The position numbers and the translations under genes were made by a program. A DNA stretch of 64,000 nt from CAWJMN01 sp963844055 (GTDB taxonomy: Bacteria; Planctomycetota; Planctomycetia; Pirellulales; Pirellulaceae), in the NCBI GenBank assembly GCA_963844055.1, contig CAWJMN010000002.1, positions 1,674,001-1,738,000 of the forward strand, given 5' to 3'. Position 1 is the stretch's first letter. Every line of letters begins with the position of its first letter. The notes under the pieces were generated by a model. It was not told the origin of the DNA and searched no databases. It worked only from the letters and a program-made list of their open reading frames with translations. Below, in pieces: positions 28,205-36,355 of this stretch.

Positions 28205-29378
28205 CGCCCATCAATGTAAGATTGCCTACTCCAAATAGCAGGTGGTAGTACGGCTGGTCCTCGTAGTAAAAGCCTCGGAGCTGTTTGAAGCGAAGAATCG
28301 CGATGCAGGCATTCAGCGCATTGAGTTCCCCAATTTGGATATTGGAACGGTAGAGGTCATCGGGGCGATCGACCAGTTCCGCGAGGCCTTTGTCCCTTAA
28401 TTCGCGAGCTCGCTCTGGTGGGTAGTAAGTGACTCGCAGCATCCCACTGAGCGGCCCGCGCCCACGATCAAGGCCCATTCCGACATCAATAAACGGGATG
28501 CCGAGCGCGATCAGCAACTCGAAAACGCCCGCGCGTGCAGTCCCCTTATCGACGCTAACGAAAGCAAAGGTCACCCCCTTGAGATCGTCAGCGCAAGTGG
28601 CATCGATTAGCTTGTGCTGAATATTGAGGCCGGTTCGAAAGTTGTCGTAACGAGCCTGATACACTTCAGCCTTACCCTGGCCAATTTCGTCGAGGTCAGT
28701 TTTGCCAGGTGATCGAAATGCGTTGTGAACGTAATACTCATCTGCATCGAATCCGCGGAGTTCTCGTATTGGCGTCTTTACCAACAAGTCGAGCAGAAAA
28801 CTCCCCGTGCCACCGAGTCCAATTACAGCAACAACATCGTCGTGGAACTTTGCGGACAGATCGCCAATTTCGGCGCGACTGGTTAAGGTGTCTCGAACCT
28901 TAAACGGCGAATGCCTCGGGGCACTATCAACCACTCGGAAGGTCAGTGGATTGGCTCCATGTTTGTCAATTGCCGGACCGGCGATGATGGTAACGTAACT
29001 TTCTACTTTATGAAAGAAGTCGGTGAACTTACCCGTGTCCTTTGGCCTGTTGGAAAAGGACCGCTCTACCTTCACGACCGGGCTGGCATCGCTGAGAGGC
29101 AAAGTGGTCGGGCCGCCACCGAGATTGGGAATTGGCTGGCCATCGAGGCCATAGGGAACACCACCGGCGAAGTAGATCTGGTGGTCGTCTTGGACAATTC
29201 GTTCTTCTCCTGCGTCGACGAACTTCATGACGATGGCGCCAATGCGCAGGTTTCCCTGATCGTCCAGGTAAGGAATGTCCCGGACGACCAGGTACTCGTT
29301 TGAATCTAAAGCGAGCGCGTATCCCTTATCGACTAGGCGCTGCAGATCCTCGTTACGACTGACCAGTTGCTGAAACAT
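28197..29378 (-). CDS. ThiF/E1-like adenylyltransferase
   Basis: 393 aa. The C-terminal 220 residues are a ThiF/E1 fold: the nucleotide-binding loop VAVIGLGGTGSFLLDLL near residue 187, then IRELRGFDADEYYVHNAFRSPG. The protein would adenylate the C-terminus of the ubiquitin-like protein encoded just upstream. The N-terminal 170 residues form a separate domain that I do not recognise with certainty (possibly the E2-like or DUF6791-type module found in such proteins). It overlaps the tri-ubiquitin gene by 26 bp. No CxxC-type zinc pair is evident in the ThiF part. Confidence 0.85.
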   Translation of the reverse strand: MFQQLVSRNEDLQRLVDKGYALALDSNEYLVVRDIPYLDDQGNLRIGAIVMKFVDAGEERIVQDDHQIYFAGGVPYGLDGQPIPNLGGGPTTLPLSDASPVVKVERSFSNRPKDTGKFTDFFHKVESYVTIIAGPAIDKHGANPLTFRVVDSAPRHSPFKVRDTLTSRAEIGDLSAKFHDDVVAVIGLGGTGSFLLDLLVKTPIRELRGFDADEYYVHNAFRSPGKTDLDEIGQGKAEVYQARYDNFRTGLNIQHKLIDATCADDLKGVTFAFVSVDKGTARAGVFELLIALGIPFIDVGMGLDRGRGPLSGMLRVTYYPPERARELRDKGLAELVDRPDDLYRSNIQIGELNALNACIAILRFKQLRGFYYEDQPYYHLLFGVGNLTLMGDA

Positions 29379-30072
29379 TAAACACCATGTGGTCCTTGAC
29401 CTTGATCGAACCGCCGGGAGACAGAATGCCTTCTGGCTTGTGATTTGGCCCCTTCTTGAAGGTCACCGAATAAGTGATGTCAGGGTGTTGGGGATAATTG
29501 GGGTCGAAGAGCGTGACGACTTCAGAATATGAGATGGTAGTTTTGAACCACTGATGCGGCGTTCCTTCGACGATGATCGTGATCTCATGCGGCTTATTGG
29601 GCCGCGTGATGAAGACCGGGCCATCGGCGAACTTGACCTGGTCTTGATCCTCGATCAGATCGTCAATCGGCGACTCATAATCACGCAGCAGCGTCAGCGA
29701 TTTGGGAATCGCGAGCAAGCCGCGCAAGCTCTCTCCTGTTTGCCTCGCCTGAATCGTGACTTCCCACCGGTCGTCAACCGCAAAGGCCAACTTGGGTGGC
29801 GCGTCCACTGTGACATGTGCGCGGCGCTCACAATCCGTACTCGTGCGGAAAACGTTCCCGTCCGCCAGATCGATCGGTGATTCCGGCTCAAAGCCGACAT
29901 CGTTCGTCGAATTGAAGTCTCGCACGAGGGCTGCGTGCGGAATTGCACCAGCCTGCTGCAGAATGACGGCCGCGGAGAGTCTTCGGCGGGGCAGCGGAAT
30001 CAATCGATCATCCACCACCGCCGTCCATTTGGCGTCGGCATTCGGTTTGTTGGGGTCTGGGACATTCGTCAT
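29353..30072 (-). CDS. Multiubiquitin protein (three beta-grasp repeats)
   Basis: 239 aa. ATG 30072 is chosen because AGGAGG lies 5 bp upstream; the longer frame would begin inside the operator palindrome. Three related units can be seen, each ending in a similar strand: DLADGNVFRTS (about 72-82), KFADGPVFITR (about 150-160) and KVKDHMVFNVS (near the end). The last unit is a clear multiubiquitin domain (TISYSEVVTLF, YSVTFKKGPNHKPEG). The end is ATGQS with no Gly-Gly, so processing or a different linkage is possible. With the E1 and DUF6527 genes it makes a bacterial ubiquitin-like conjugation operon. Target unknown. Confidence 0.85.
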   Translation of the reverse strand: MTNVPDPNKPNADAKWTAVVDDRLIPLPRRRLSAAVILQQAGAIPHAALVRDFNSTNDVGFEPESPIDLADGNVFRTSTDCERRAHVTVDAPPKLAFAVDDRWEVTIQARQTGESLRGLLAIPKSLTLLRDYESPIDDLIEDQDQVKFADGPVFITRPNKPHEITIIVEGTPHQWFKTTISYSEVVTLFDPNYPQHPDITYSVTFKKGPNHKPEGILSPGGSIKVKDHMVFNVSATGQS

Positions 30073-30147
30073 GACTGCCTCCTGAAAGACTGGACAGTGA
30101 ACATAGCGACGTCTATATTCAGATAGAATCGCCCGCGTGAACGATTG

Positions 30148-30180
30148 TTCGCTACGGTGAATATTATTCACTGTAGCGAA
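30148..30180. promoter_or_regulatory. 33-bp palindrome between ubiquitin-like operon and XRE gene
   Basis: TTCGCTACGGTGAATA (30148-30163) and TATTCACTGTAGCGAA (30165-30180) are inverted repeats with one mismatch in 16 and a single central T. It lies between divergent genes (starts at 30072 and 30217). This is a likely operator of the XRE repressor controlling both directions. Confidence 0.75.
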
Positions 30181-30216
30181 CTCCGACAAGTCCCTTCATG
30201 TAAAAGTGAGAAAATT

Positions 30217-30652
30217 GTGCTCCCAGACAAGTACGACCGTATCGAGGTCGGCCGTCGAATCAAGCAACGTCGACAGGCGCAAACACTTACTGTGGATAAG
30301 CTTGCGAAAAAAGCGGGCGTCAGCGCAGGATACATTTCCGAGGTTGAGAGAGGCATGTCTGCCGTCTCTGTGGACATGCTAATAAAGATAGCCGAAGGCC
30401 TGGGAAGTAGCCTGGACAGTTTGTTGGGAGAAAGCGACGTCACTCAGCAAGGGCTCAGCGGTAGTACAGATTCCTGCAGCCCTTTCGATGGCAGCCGATC
30501 AGTTGAATCTTTCGCACCGTGCCACTCTCACAATTTTACAAGGTCAACGATCTCTGACAGCGCACCGTTCGAGATCTGACGAATCCGAATGGGGCGTCGA
30601 GGAATGGGTGAAGTTCTACGAGCAAGTGAAGGACTATCTGCCAGAGCACTAG
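30217..30652 (+). CDS. XRE-family regulator (one frame break)
   Basis: GTG 30217 starts MLPDKYDRIEVGRRIK. The HTH spans about residues 10-65 (KLAKKAGVSAGYISEVERGMS). At 30453-30459 the plus-strand heptamer GCTCAGC shifts the frame. Read straight on, the protein ends at 30579 with an unrelated tail. Removing one base gives GLAVVQIPAALSMAADQLN and a C-terminal helix (EEWVKFYEQVKDYLPEH) ending at 30652, 12 bp before the next gene and with its RBS in place. This is the normal layout of an XRE regulator paired with an ImmA protease. It probably binds the palindrome upstream. Confidence 0.85.
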
Positions 30653-30664
30653 GAGTTCTACAGG

Positions 30665-31681
30665 ATGGGGAAACGAGAACCGACGACAGAAGACTTCTTG
30701 CGGTTGGATGCAATCGCTAAATATCTAAAGCTTAAATGCGACTTCCAGCAGGAAGGATTTACCGAAGCCGTCATCGAAGCTTGTCTCGATCGAATCGCTC
30801 CGGTTGTCGATCGAATGTTGCCGTGCAGCGGCGAACAGATCGCACTCGAATTGGCTAAACATCTACAACTTACATTTGAAGAAGTGCGCAGCCCCGAAGA
30901 CATTATCGCGTTGGTGGAACACTACCTCAAGGGGAAAAGGGAAATTGGATTCGCCCAGCTACCCGATGAACTCGCACGACCAGGTGTGGATGCTTTGCTG
31001 TTTGAACGAATGAATGCACAGGAGCAAGATCCAGATCGATGGGTTGCTATCTTAAATCTACAAGACTCAGAAGCCAAAGGTTACTGGAATCGCTTTCACG
31101 AGCTATCACATCGCATCGCAGAACCGCCACAAGGAATTCTTCCATTTCGACGGCATCAGTTTGAGGCGAATAGTCCGGTGGAAGCTTTAATGGACACGAT
31201 TGCTGCGGAATTCGGCTTTTACGAACCAGCGTTCAGGCCGCTCGTCGAACAAGTTGCCAAGAAAAGTCGACTTACATTCAGAGCGGTTGACACCTTGCGT
31301 GCGCAGTTTGCCCCAACAGCTAGCCTACTTTCGACAATCAAAGCGATTGTTAAGTTCTGGCCGCAGCCTGCCGCGGTTATCGTCGCCGAATATCGCGGAC
31401 GCAACGCTGCCCTGCATTGTGATCAAGCACTGCGTGTTACACCGCAGGGGTACAACGCGGGAGCCCGAGAAAATGCGATGAAATTCATTCCAAACATGCG
31501 AGTGCCTCAAGGAAGTCCTGTGGACATCGCGTACCAAACCGGACAAGACCAGGATGAATTTGAACATTTGGGGAATTGGAGCACATCTCAAGGTAAATGC
31601 CTCATGCCAGTCGACGTGCACACCTCAGCGCGGCGGAGTGGCAACCATGTCTATGCGCTGACGACGCTTGGAGCCGAATAA
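30665..31681 (+). CDS. ImmA/IrrE-family metallopeptidase
   Basis: 338 aa. The zinc protease motif RFHELSHRIAE (HExxH) is near residue 160, and an Asp/Glu-rich helix about 35 residues on (SPVEALMDTIAAEFGF) supplies the third ligand. The N-terminal 110 residues and the C-terminal 150 are not otherwise recognised. ImmA-type proteases cut their XRE partner on DNA damage or another signal. The XRE gene lies 12 bp upstream. Cleavage would lift repression of the divergent ubiquitin-like operon; that link is inference from the shared palindrome. Confidence 0.85.
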   Translation: MGKREPTTEDFLRLDAIAKYLKLKCDFQQEGFTEAVIEACLDRIAPVVDRMLPCSGEQIALELAKHLQLTFEEVRSPEDIIALVEHYLKGKREIGFAQLPDELARPGVDALLFERMNAQEQDPDRWVAILNLQDSEAKGYWNRFHELSHRIAEPPQGILPFRRHQFEANSPVEALMDTIAAEFGFYEPAFRPLVEQVAKKSRLTFRAVDTLRAQFAPTASLLSTIKAIVKFWPQPAAVIVAEYRGRNAALHCDQALRVTPQGYNAGARENAMKFIPNMRVPQGSPVDIAYQTGQDQDEFEHLGNWSTSQGKCLMPVDVHTSARRSGNHVYALTTLGAE

Positions 31682-32028
31682 ACTAGCGTCGCCAAAACTA
31701 CGTGTGCGAACGGTATTAAACTAGAACTGGAGCGATGGAGTGCTGGAGAACGTTCGCCTGAGAATAGATGCGGACACTATCAATGCTCCTCGTGCAACAC
31801 CGCGCCGCGTCTTTCGGATCACTAAACTATACTCACCGATTTAGCCATATGAAGAAAGCCGTTGCTGGGCAGTGCACTAACCTGACTTTTGGCGCAGGGC
31901 AGACATGACTTAGATTGCCAAACCATGCAAGATTCTGTAACTTTTCAACATTTAGAATTGCAGGCAACTCTTATTTAAGGCAATCTCCGTCACCTAGGTG
32001 ACGAATTAAGAAGCATTCATTATCTACC
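31682..32028. other. Spacer between ImmA gene and brxHI
   Basis: 347 bp between convergent genes. I see one degenerate copy of the IS/MITE end (TTTTGGCGCAGGGC at 31887) and the palindrome CACCTAGGTG near 31991, but no gene and no strong terminator. Confidence 0.5.
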
Positions 32029-34609
32029 TCAAAACGGAAAAAACCATGACGGCTCGGGTTTGTGTTTTGGTTTCAATGGCTTAGATAGCCGTATTGGCGA
32101 GCGGAGTAGCCATTCATACCCACCATCAGCGCCCTGTTGGCAGTCGTAGATTTCAATGGTTCCAATAATGACACCTCGCGGAAGGCTATTGAGATCTAAT
32201 CCAAACTCGGATTGCACATCCTGCTCGGCTTCGGCAGCTCCTCGTGTTGCACTGGCATAGATGTAAACGACGCCTCGAACATCCGTCGGATAGTTGCGAT
32301 ACTCAATCTTTTTGTCCCCAAGCATGATCAGTTCAGCCCACGGTTGGCGGACACTTAAAGCCCGACGAGACTTGTCGGCAGTAGCTGAATCTCCAAGTTC
32401 AACATCGATCTCGCCTACGCGAATGGTGTTTGGGGAATCCAGCGTGCTGTGTGTTGCATGGCTGGATCGTCGACTACCAATTGATGGCTTAAAGTTATCG
32501 TCGGGCGACGGGATTATTAATCGAACTTGCTCTCCCAGAATGCTCGCTACGGCTGCATCATCACGCAGTCGCATAGACGTGACTTGATCTGCCAAACGAG
32601 GCGACAAGCATTCAGAGAACTTGAGACCTTGTATCGCTTTTTCATGTGCTATAGGACGCAGGTCTTCGGGACTTGCTTGCAACAAGGCCTGTTGAGCTAC
32701 TTGAATTTGCTCACACGTTACGCCTTCGGAGAATTTAAGGCTGAAGCCGTCGCTTGATACTGTGGACTTAAGGTCCTGGGCTAAATAATAAGCGAGTATT
32801 GCATTAGCTTTCGCACCGGCAAACGTCCACCAAGACCAGCGATCACCAGATTCCTTGAACAAAGAGGTCGAGTTTGCCTGAATCCAGGTAAAATCATCCC
32901 GCAATCGTTCAATTTCTGATTTACATCGCTTTGACCAACGTTCCGAAAAGTCTGTTCGACACAGGATTGATTGCATCGTCTTGCAAATCTTGTACGAAAG
33001 TCCAAGCCCAGATCCTGGCCACCGAGTTTTCCCCAGAGCATCAGTTGGTTCTACGAAGGCAATCTTTCTCTGCCAATCGATATGGTTTACCTTCCATGCG
33101 TTACCACCCAGTGAAAGTACGCGAACACCGTCTTGCTTCACCAGCAAGGCCGATTCGTCTACTTGGCCAATCTCCTGTCGACCATGCAGAACTCGGAATA
33201 TTGGCGGCGTCATAAAAACGGAGAACAGGTCCATGAAGTTTTGTCGACCAAAAGTCTGCTCTCCTTTGGTTCCCATCCACAACAGCCCTGCATCATCGGA
33301 AAGGATTTCGTTGTCAATCATCCAGCCAACAAGCTCGTCGATCGATTCCCGGGGTAACTGGCTGAATCCATAAACACCTTCTATCCACTTAAACCAGTCC
33401 CTGCGTCCAATTCCTCCTTCTTGTAGAGCTCAGCGCCATCAACTGCTGGGAAAGGATGTGATACGGCTCCGGTGGAGGAACGATTGGCTCGACGAAGCCG
33501 CTTTCCCACAATTCGGTCAGAGCTGCCGCCTGCAGTAAACGCTCGGGCTTGGTTGCCAGCATCAAGCAATTACGAACAGTTCCAGCTCGCCGTCCAGTTC
33601 TACCCATACGTTGTAAGAAGCTGGCGACGGACAACGGAGCGTCTATTTGGATAACACGATCTAGGTCGCCTATGTCGATGCCCAGCTCTAGAACGCTGGT
33701 TGCCACGATCACGCAATCACTCTCTTGTGCGAATGCTTTCTCTGTTCTGTGTCGCTCCTCTTGACTTAACGAGCTGTGAGTAACGAATGCGTTGACACCA
33801 TAAGACTTCAGCATTAAGCCGAGCTCTTCGGTGCCAGCGCGACTATCGAGAAACACAAGTCGTTTTTCCCCACGATGCAGACGAGAGATTACCGTGGCAG
33901 CGTTTTTAAGCGAACCGACGTAGTCAATTTGAACGTCAGCTGGCGCTGCCTCACTTGGTGGAGGATAGGCTACACTCTTGCTACCCTGGCATTTACCCGC
34001 AATCCATGTCAAAAGCACGTCCGGATTGCCCACTGTTGCCGACAATCCAATCCTTTGAATTTCTCTCCCTGCAAGCTTCGACACACGTTCCAGCACGCTC
34101 AAAAGGTGCCAGCCTCGATCGTCTCCAGCAAAAGCATGAACTTCATCAACGATGATCATTTTCAAATCACCGAACATCCGCTGATCATCGACACTACGTG
34201 ATACCAACATCACCTCTAGCGACTCAGGCGTTGTTAGCAAGCAGTCCGGCGGGTCTCGCAGGATCTTTCGACGTGCAGATGCTCCTACGTCTCCATGCCA
34301 AAGTGCAGATCTTCGTCCGAGAAGGTTGCAGTAACGAGAAAGACGATCATCAAGATTGTTTAAAAGCGCCTTAATCGGGCAGACATACAGAACGCTTAAA
34401 CCCGACCAATTCTCCGATAGCATGCGCGACAGAGTTGGGAAAAACGCCGACTCCGTTTTTCCACCAGCTGTTGGCGCAAGGATGATCAAATGCTCTCCAT
34501 TGACCACCTTTGGAATGACAAGGTCTTGAAATGGTCGCAGCTCTCTCCAGCCGAGGCTGTTGACGATGTGATGCTGCAAAGCTGGGTGGAGGTGATCAAA
34601 GCCGTTCAC
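32029..34609 (-). CDS. brxHI: BREX type 2 helicase BrxHI with C-terminal ASCH domain (one frame break)
   Basis: This is an Lhr-like superfamily-2 helicase. Walker A is APTAGGKTES (residues 45-54), the DEVH box is MIIVDEVHAFAGD, and the helicase-C motifs are RAGTEELGLML, VATSVLELGIDIGD and QRMGRTGRRAG. At 33428-33434 the coding heptamer GCTGAGC breaks the frame. Removing one base gives LMAL-ALQEGGIGRRDWFKW and a gene of 860 codons. The C-terminal 130 residues form an ASCH domain (ALSVRQPWAELIMLGDKKIE, VVYIYASATRG), a PUA-like RNA or modified-base binding fold. The start overlaps the brxD stop (ATGA). It is the last gene of the BREX operon. Confidence 0.88.
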
Positions 34610-35922
34610 AGTTCTAACTCGATCTCGTCAACTGATGTTCCTGCCATTGCGTGCCTCTCAATCGTCGTTAGTTCGACATCACTGATGGTTAGCTGATAGT
34701 CAACTCGTGGGTCGAACGATTCATGGAGGTCAACTCGGTCAAGGACATCCGCCACTAACTTTTTAAGGAATATTCGGGGGGCAACACCAGTTTTTCCACC
34801 AAGTTTCCCAGTGACGGCCTCAGCTAGCGTTTGAACATATTGATCATCACAGCGATTCGCAATGCGTGAGCCTCCCTTGGAGTGTTGTAAGTAGATGTCG
34901 CGAACACGTTTACCTACCAAACAAAGTCGGTTGAGGTCGAATGCTGGCAAACGAATCTGAATTGCTCGCGGGTTGTCGTACTTTGCGTCGGTAGTAAAAT
35001 CGACATGTAAACGCTGAGCAAGTGGCTCAAGCCGCCCAATTCCTTGGTGGCTGTCAAAAAACGCCGGTGTACCAGTGATAAGTAGGTACAAACCTGGAAA
35101 CCGCCCTGAGTCGACTTCATCTATCAACTGTCGCAGAGCGTTTAGGCTCTTGTCACGTACGTCTCCACGAACTCTTTGAATGGTCTCTACTTCATCCAAT
35201 ACGACCAAAAGGCCTGCATGCCCTGAGTCACGCAGTACCGTCAACAGGCCTTGAAGAAATCCAAGTGCTCCAAAGTGATCGATGTCTCCTTTGACCCCAG
35301 CAAATCGCTTTGCATTGGCGGAAACATTAGGTTGCCCAGAAAGCCAAGCCAATATCCCATCCGCAGTGGCCTGATCACCGCTGCTTTGTGCAAGCCTATA
35401 GCCACGCAGTGCCGCACTAAACATCGGAGCTGCTTCAGTTACCTTGGCAAGTCTCTGCTCTAGCAGTTCTACAGTTCGTAAGGCCAGCTTAGCTTCATCG
35501 TTACCATCGATCGCCCCTTCGGCCAAAACATCTTCTTCAAGTGTATAAAACCATCCATCGACAATGTTTCGCAATGCCCCTTGCGTCGTGTCTGCCGTTG
35601 CCAATCGTTCATTCAAACGACGATAAACAGTCTCAAGACGGTGCAAAGGCGTTTCGGTCTCAGACACTTGAACTTCAGATGTTGCAAAGCCTAACTTCTT
35701 CGCACGATCTACAAGCCATCTCGCGAAAAAGGTCTTGCCACAGCCGTACTCGCCTCGCACAGCCTTGAAGACACTGCTGCCACCGGCCACCTTCTGCAGT
35801 TCGTCATCTAGTGCAGGCTCAAATCGCTCAAGCCCAACAGCGAACGCATCCAAACTACTCTTTGGAACTGTACCGCGCCGTAGTGCATCAATTATCTCTT
35901 GTCGACGTTGTGGGCTAATCAT
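34606..35922 (-). CDS. brxD: BREX type 2 ATPase BrxD
   Basis: 438 aa from MISPQRRQEIIDALRRG at 35922, which overlaps the preceding stop by ATGA; the longer frame from 36042 is not needed. Walker A (RGEYGCGKTFFARWL) lies at residues 56-70 and Walker B (LLVVLDEVETIQR) near 255. It resembles AAA+ ATPases of the BREX-2 BrxD family. It probably powers, or signals through, the BrxHI helicase encoded next. An intact GCTAGC at 34823 is read in frame (TLAEAVTG), which contrasts with the altered heptamers elsewhere. Confidence 0.88.
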   Translation of the reverse strand: MISPQRRQEIIDALRRGTVPKSSLDAFAVGLERFEPALDDELQKVAGGSSVFKAVRGEYGCGKTFFARWLVDRAKKLGFATSEVQVSETETPLHRLETVYRRLNERLATADTTQGALRNIVDGWFYTLEEDVLAEGAIDGNDEAKLALRTVELLEQRLAKVTEAAPMFSAALRGYRLAQSSGDQATADGILAWLSGQPNVSANAKRFAGVKGDIDHFGALGFLQGLLTVLRDSGHAGLLVVLDEVETIQRVRGDVRDKSLNALRQLIDEVDSGRFPGLYLLITGTPAFFDSHQGIGRLEPLAQRLHVDFTTDAKYDNPRAIQIRLPAFDLNRLCLVGKRVRDIYLQHSKGGSRIANRCDDQYVQTLAEAVTGKLGGKTGVAPRIFLKKLVADVLDRVDLHESFDPRVDYQLTISDVELTTIERHAMAGTSVDEIELEL

Positions 35923-36347
35923 TCTGACCACTCCTCTTCCACATCGCCGGCCGGACGAATGAGTAGTTCGCTCATTCCTCCGCTTACAAGTAAGAACTGG
36001 CGATTGGATTTCTCGTAGCAATCGGTATATGCGGCGAAACAATGTTCTCGTTCAGCGCAAACTAGAATTGAGGCATGCCAACCCGTGCATTTCCACTCGA
36101 TTCCATGAAACGCTTCTACGGTGTCTGACATCCACCCTCGAAATGTATTCGCTCGGTTTTTCCCATCGTCATGTTGCGTACCAGACCGATCAAAACATTC
36201 TTTGTTCTGCGAACGCAAATACTGCGCCTCGAGGCGGCGCCCCGAGGGAATCATGCCAGGTGCCATTTGTGTCAGTTGATGCCCTTGCTTGTAGAAATAT
36301 AACAAGACACTCAATGCTCGCAGAACCTTATAACAGAATGATTTCAT
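35919..36347 (-). CDS. Small Cys-containing BREX-associated protein
   Basis: 142 aa, not recognised. It has a hydrophobic N-terminal stretch (VLRALSVLLYFYK) and several Cys/His residues in the middle (WKCTGWHASILVC, REHCFAAYTDC). It lies 8 bp after pglZ and overlaps brxD by ATGA, so it is a genuine operon member. It may be a small partner of PglZ or BrxD. Confidence 0.6.
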   Translation of the reverse strand: MKSFCYKVLRALSVLLYFYKQGHQLTQMAPGMIPSGRRLEAQYLRSQNKECFDRSGTQHDDGKNRANTFRGWMSDTVEAFHGIEWKCTGWHASILVCAEREHCFAAYTDCYEKSNRQFLLVSGGMSELLIRPAGDVEEEWSE

Positions 36348-36355
36348 GGGTTAGC

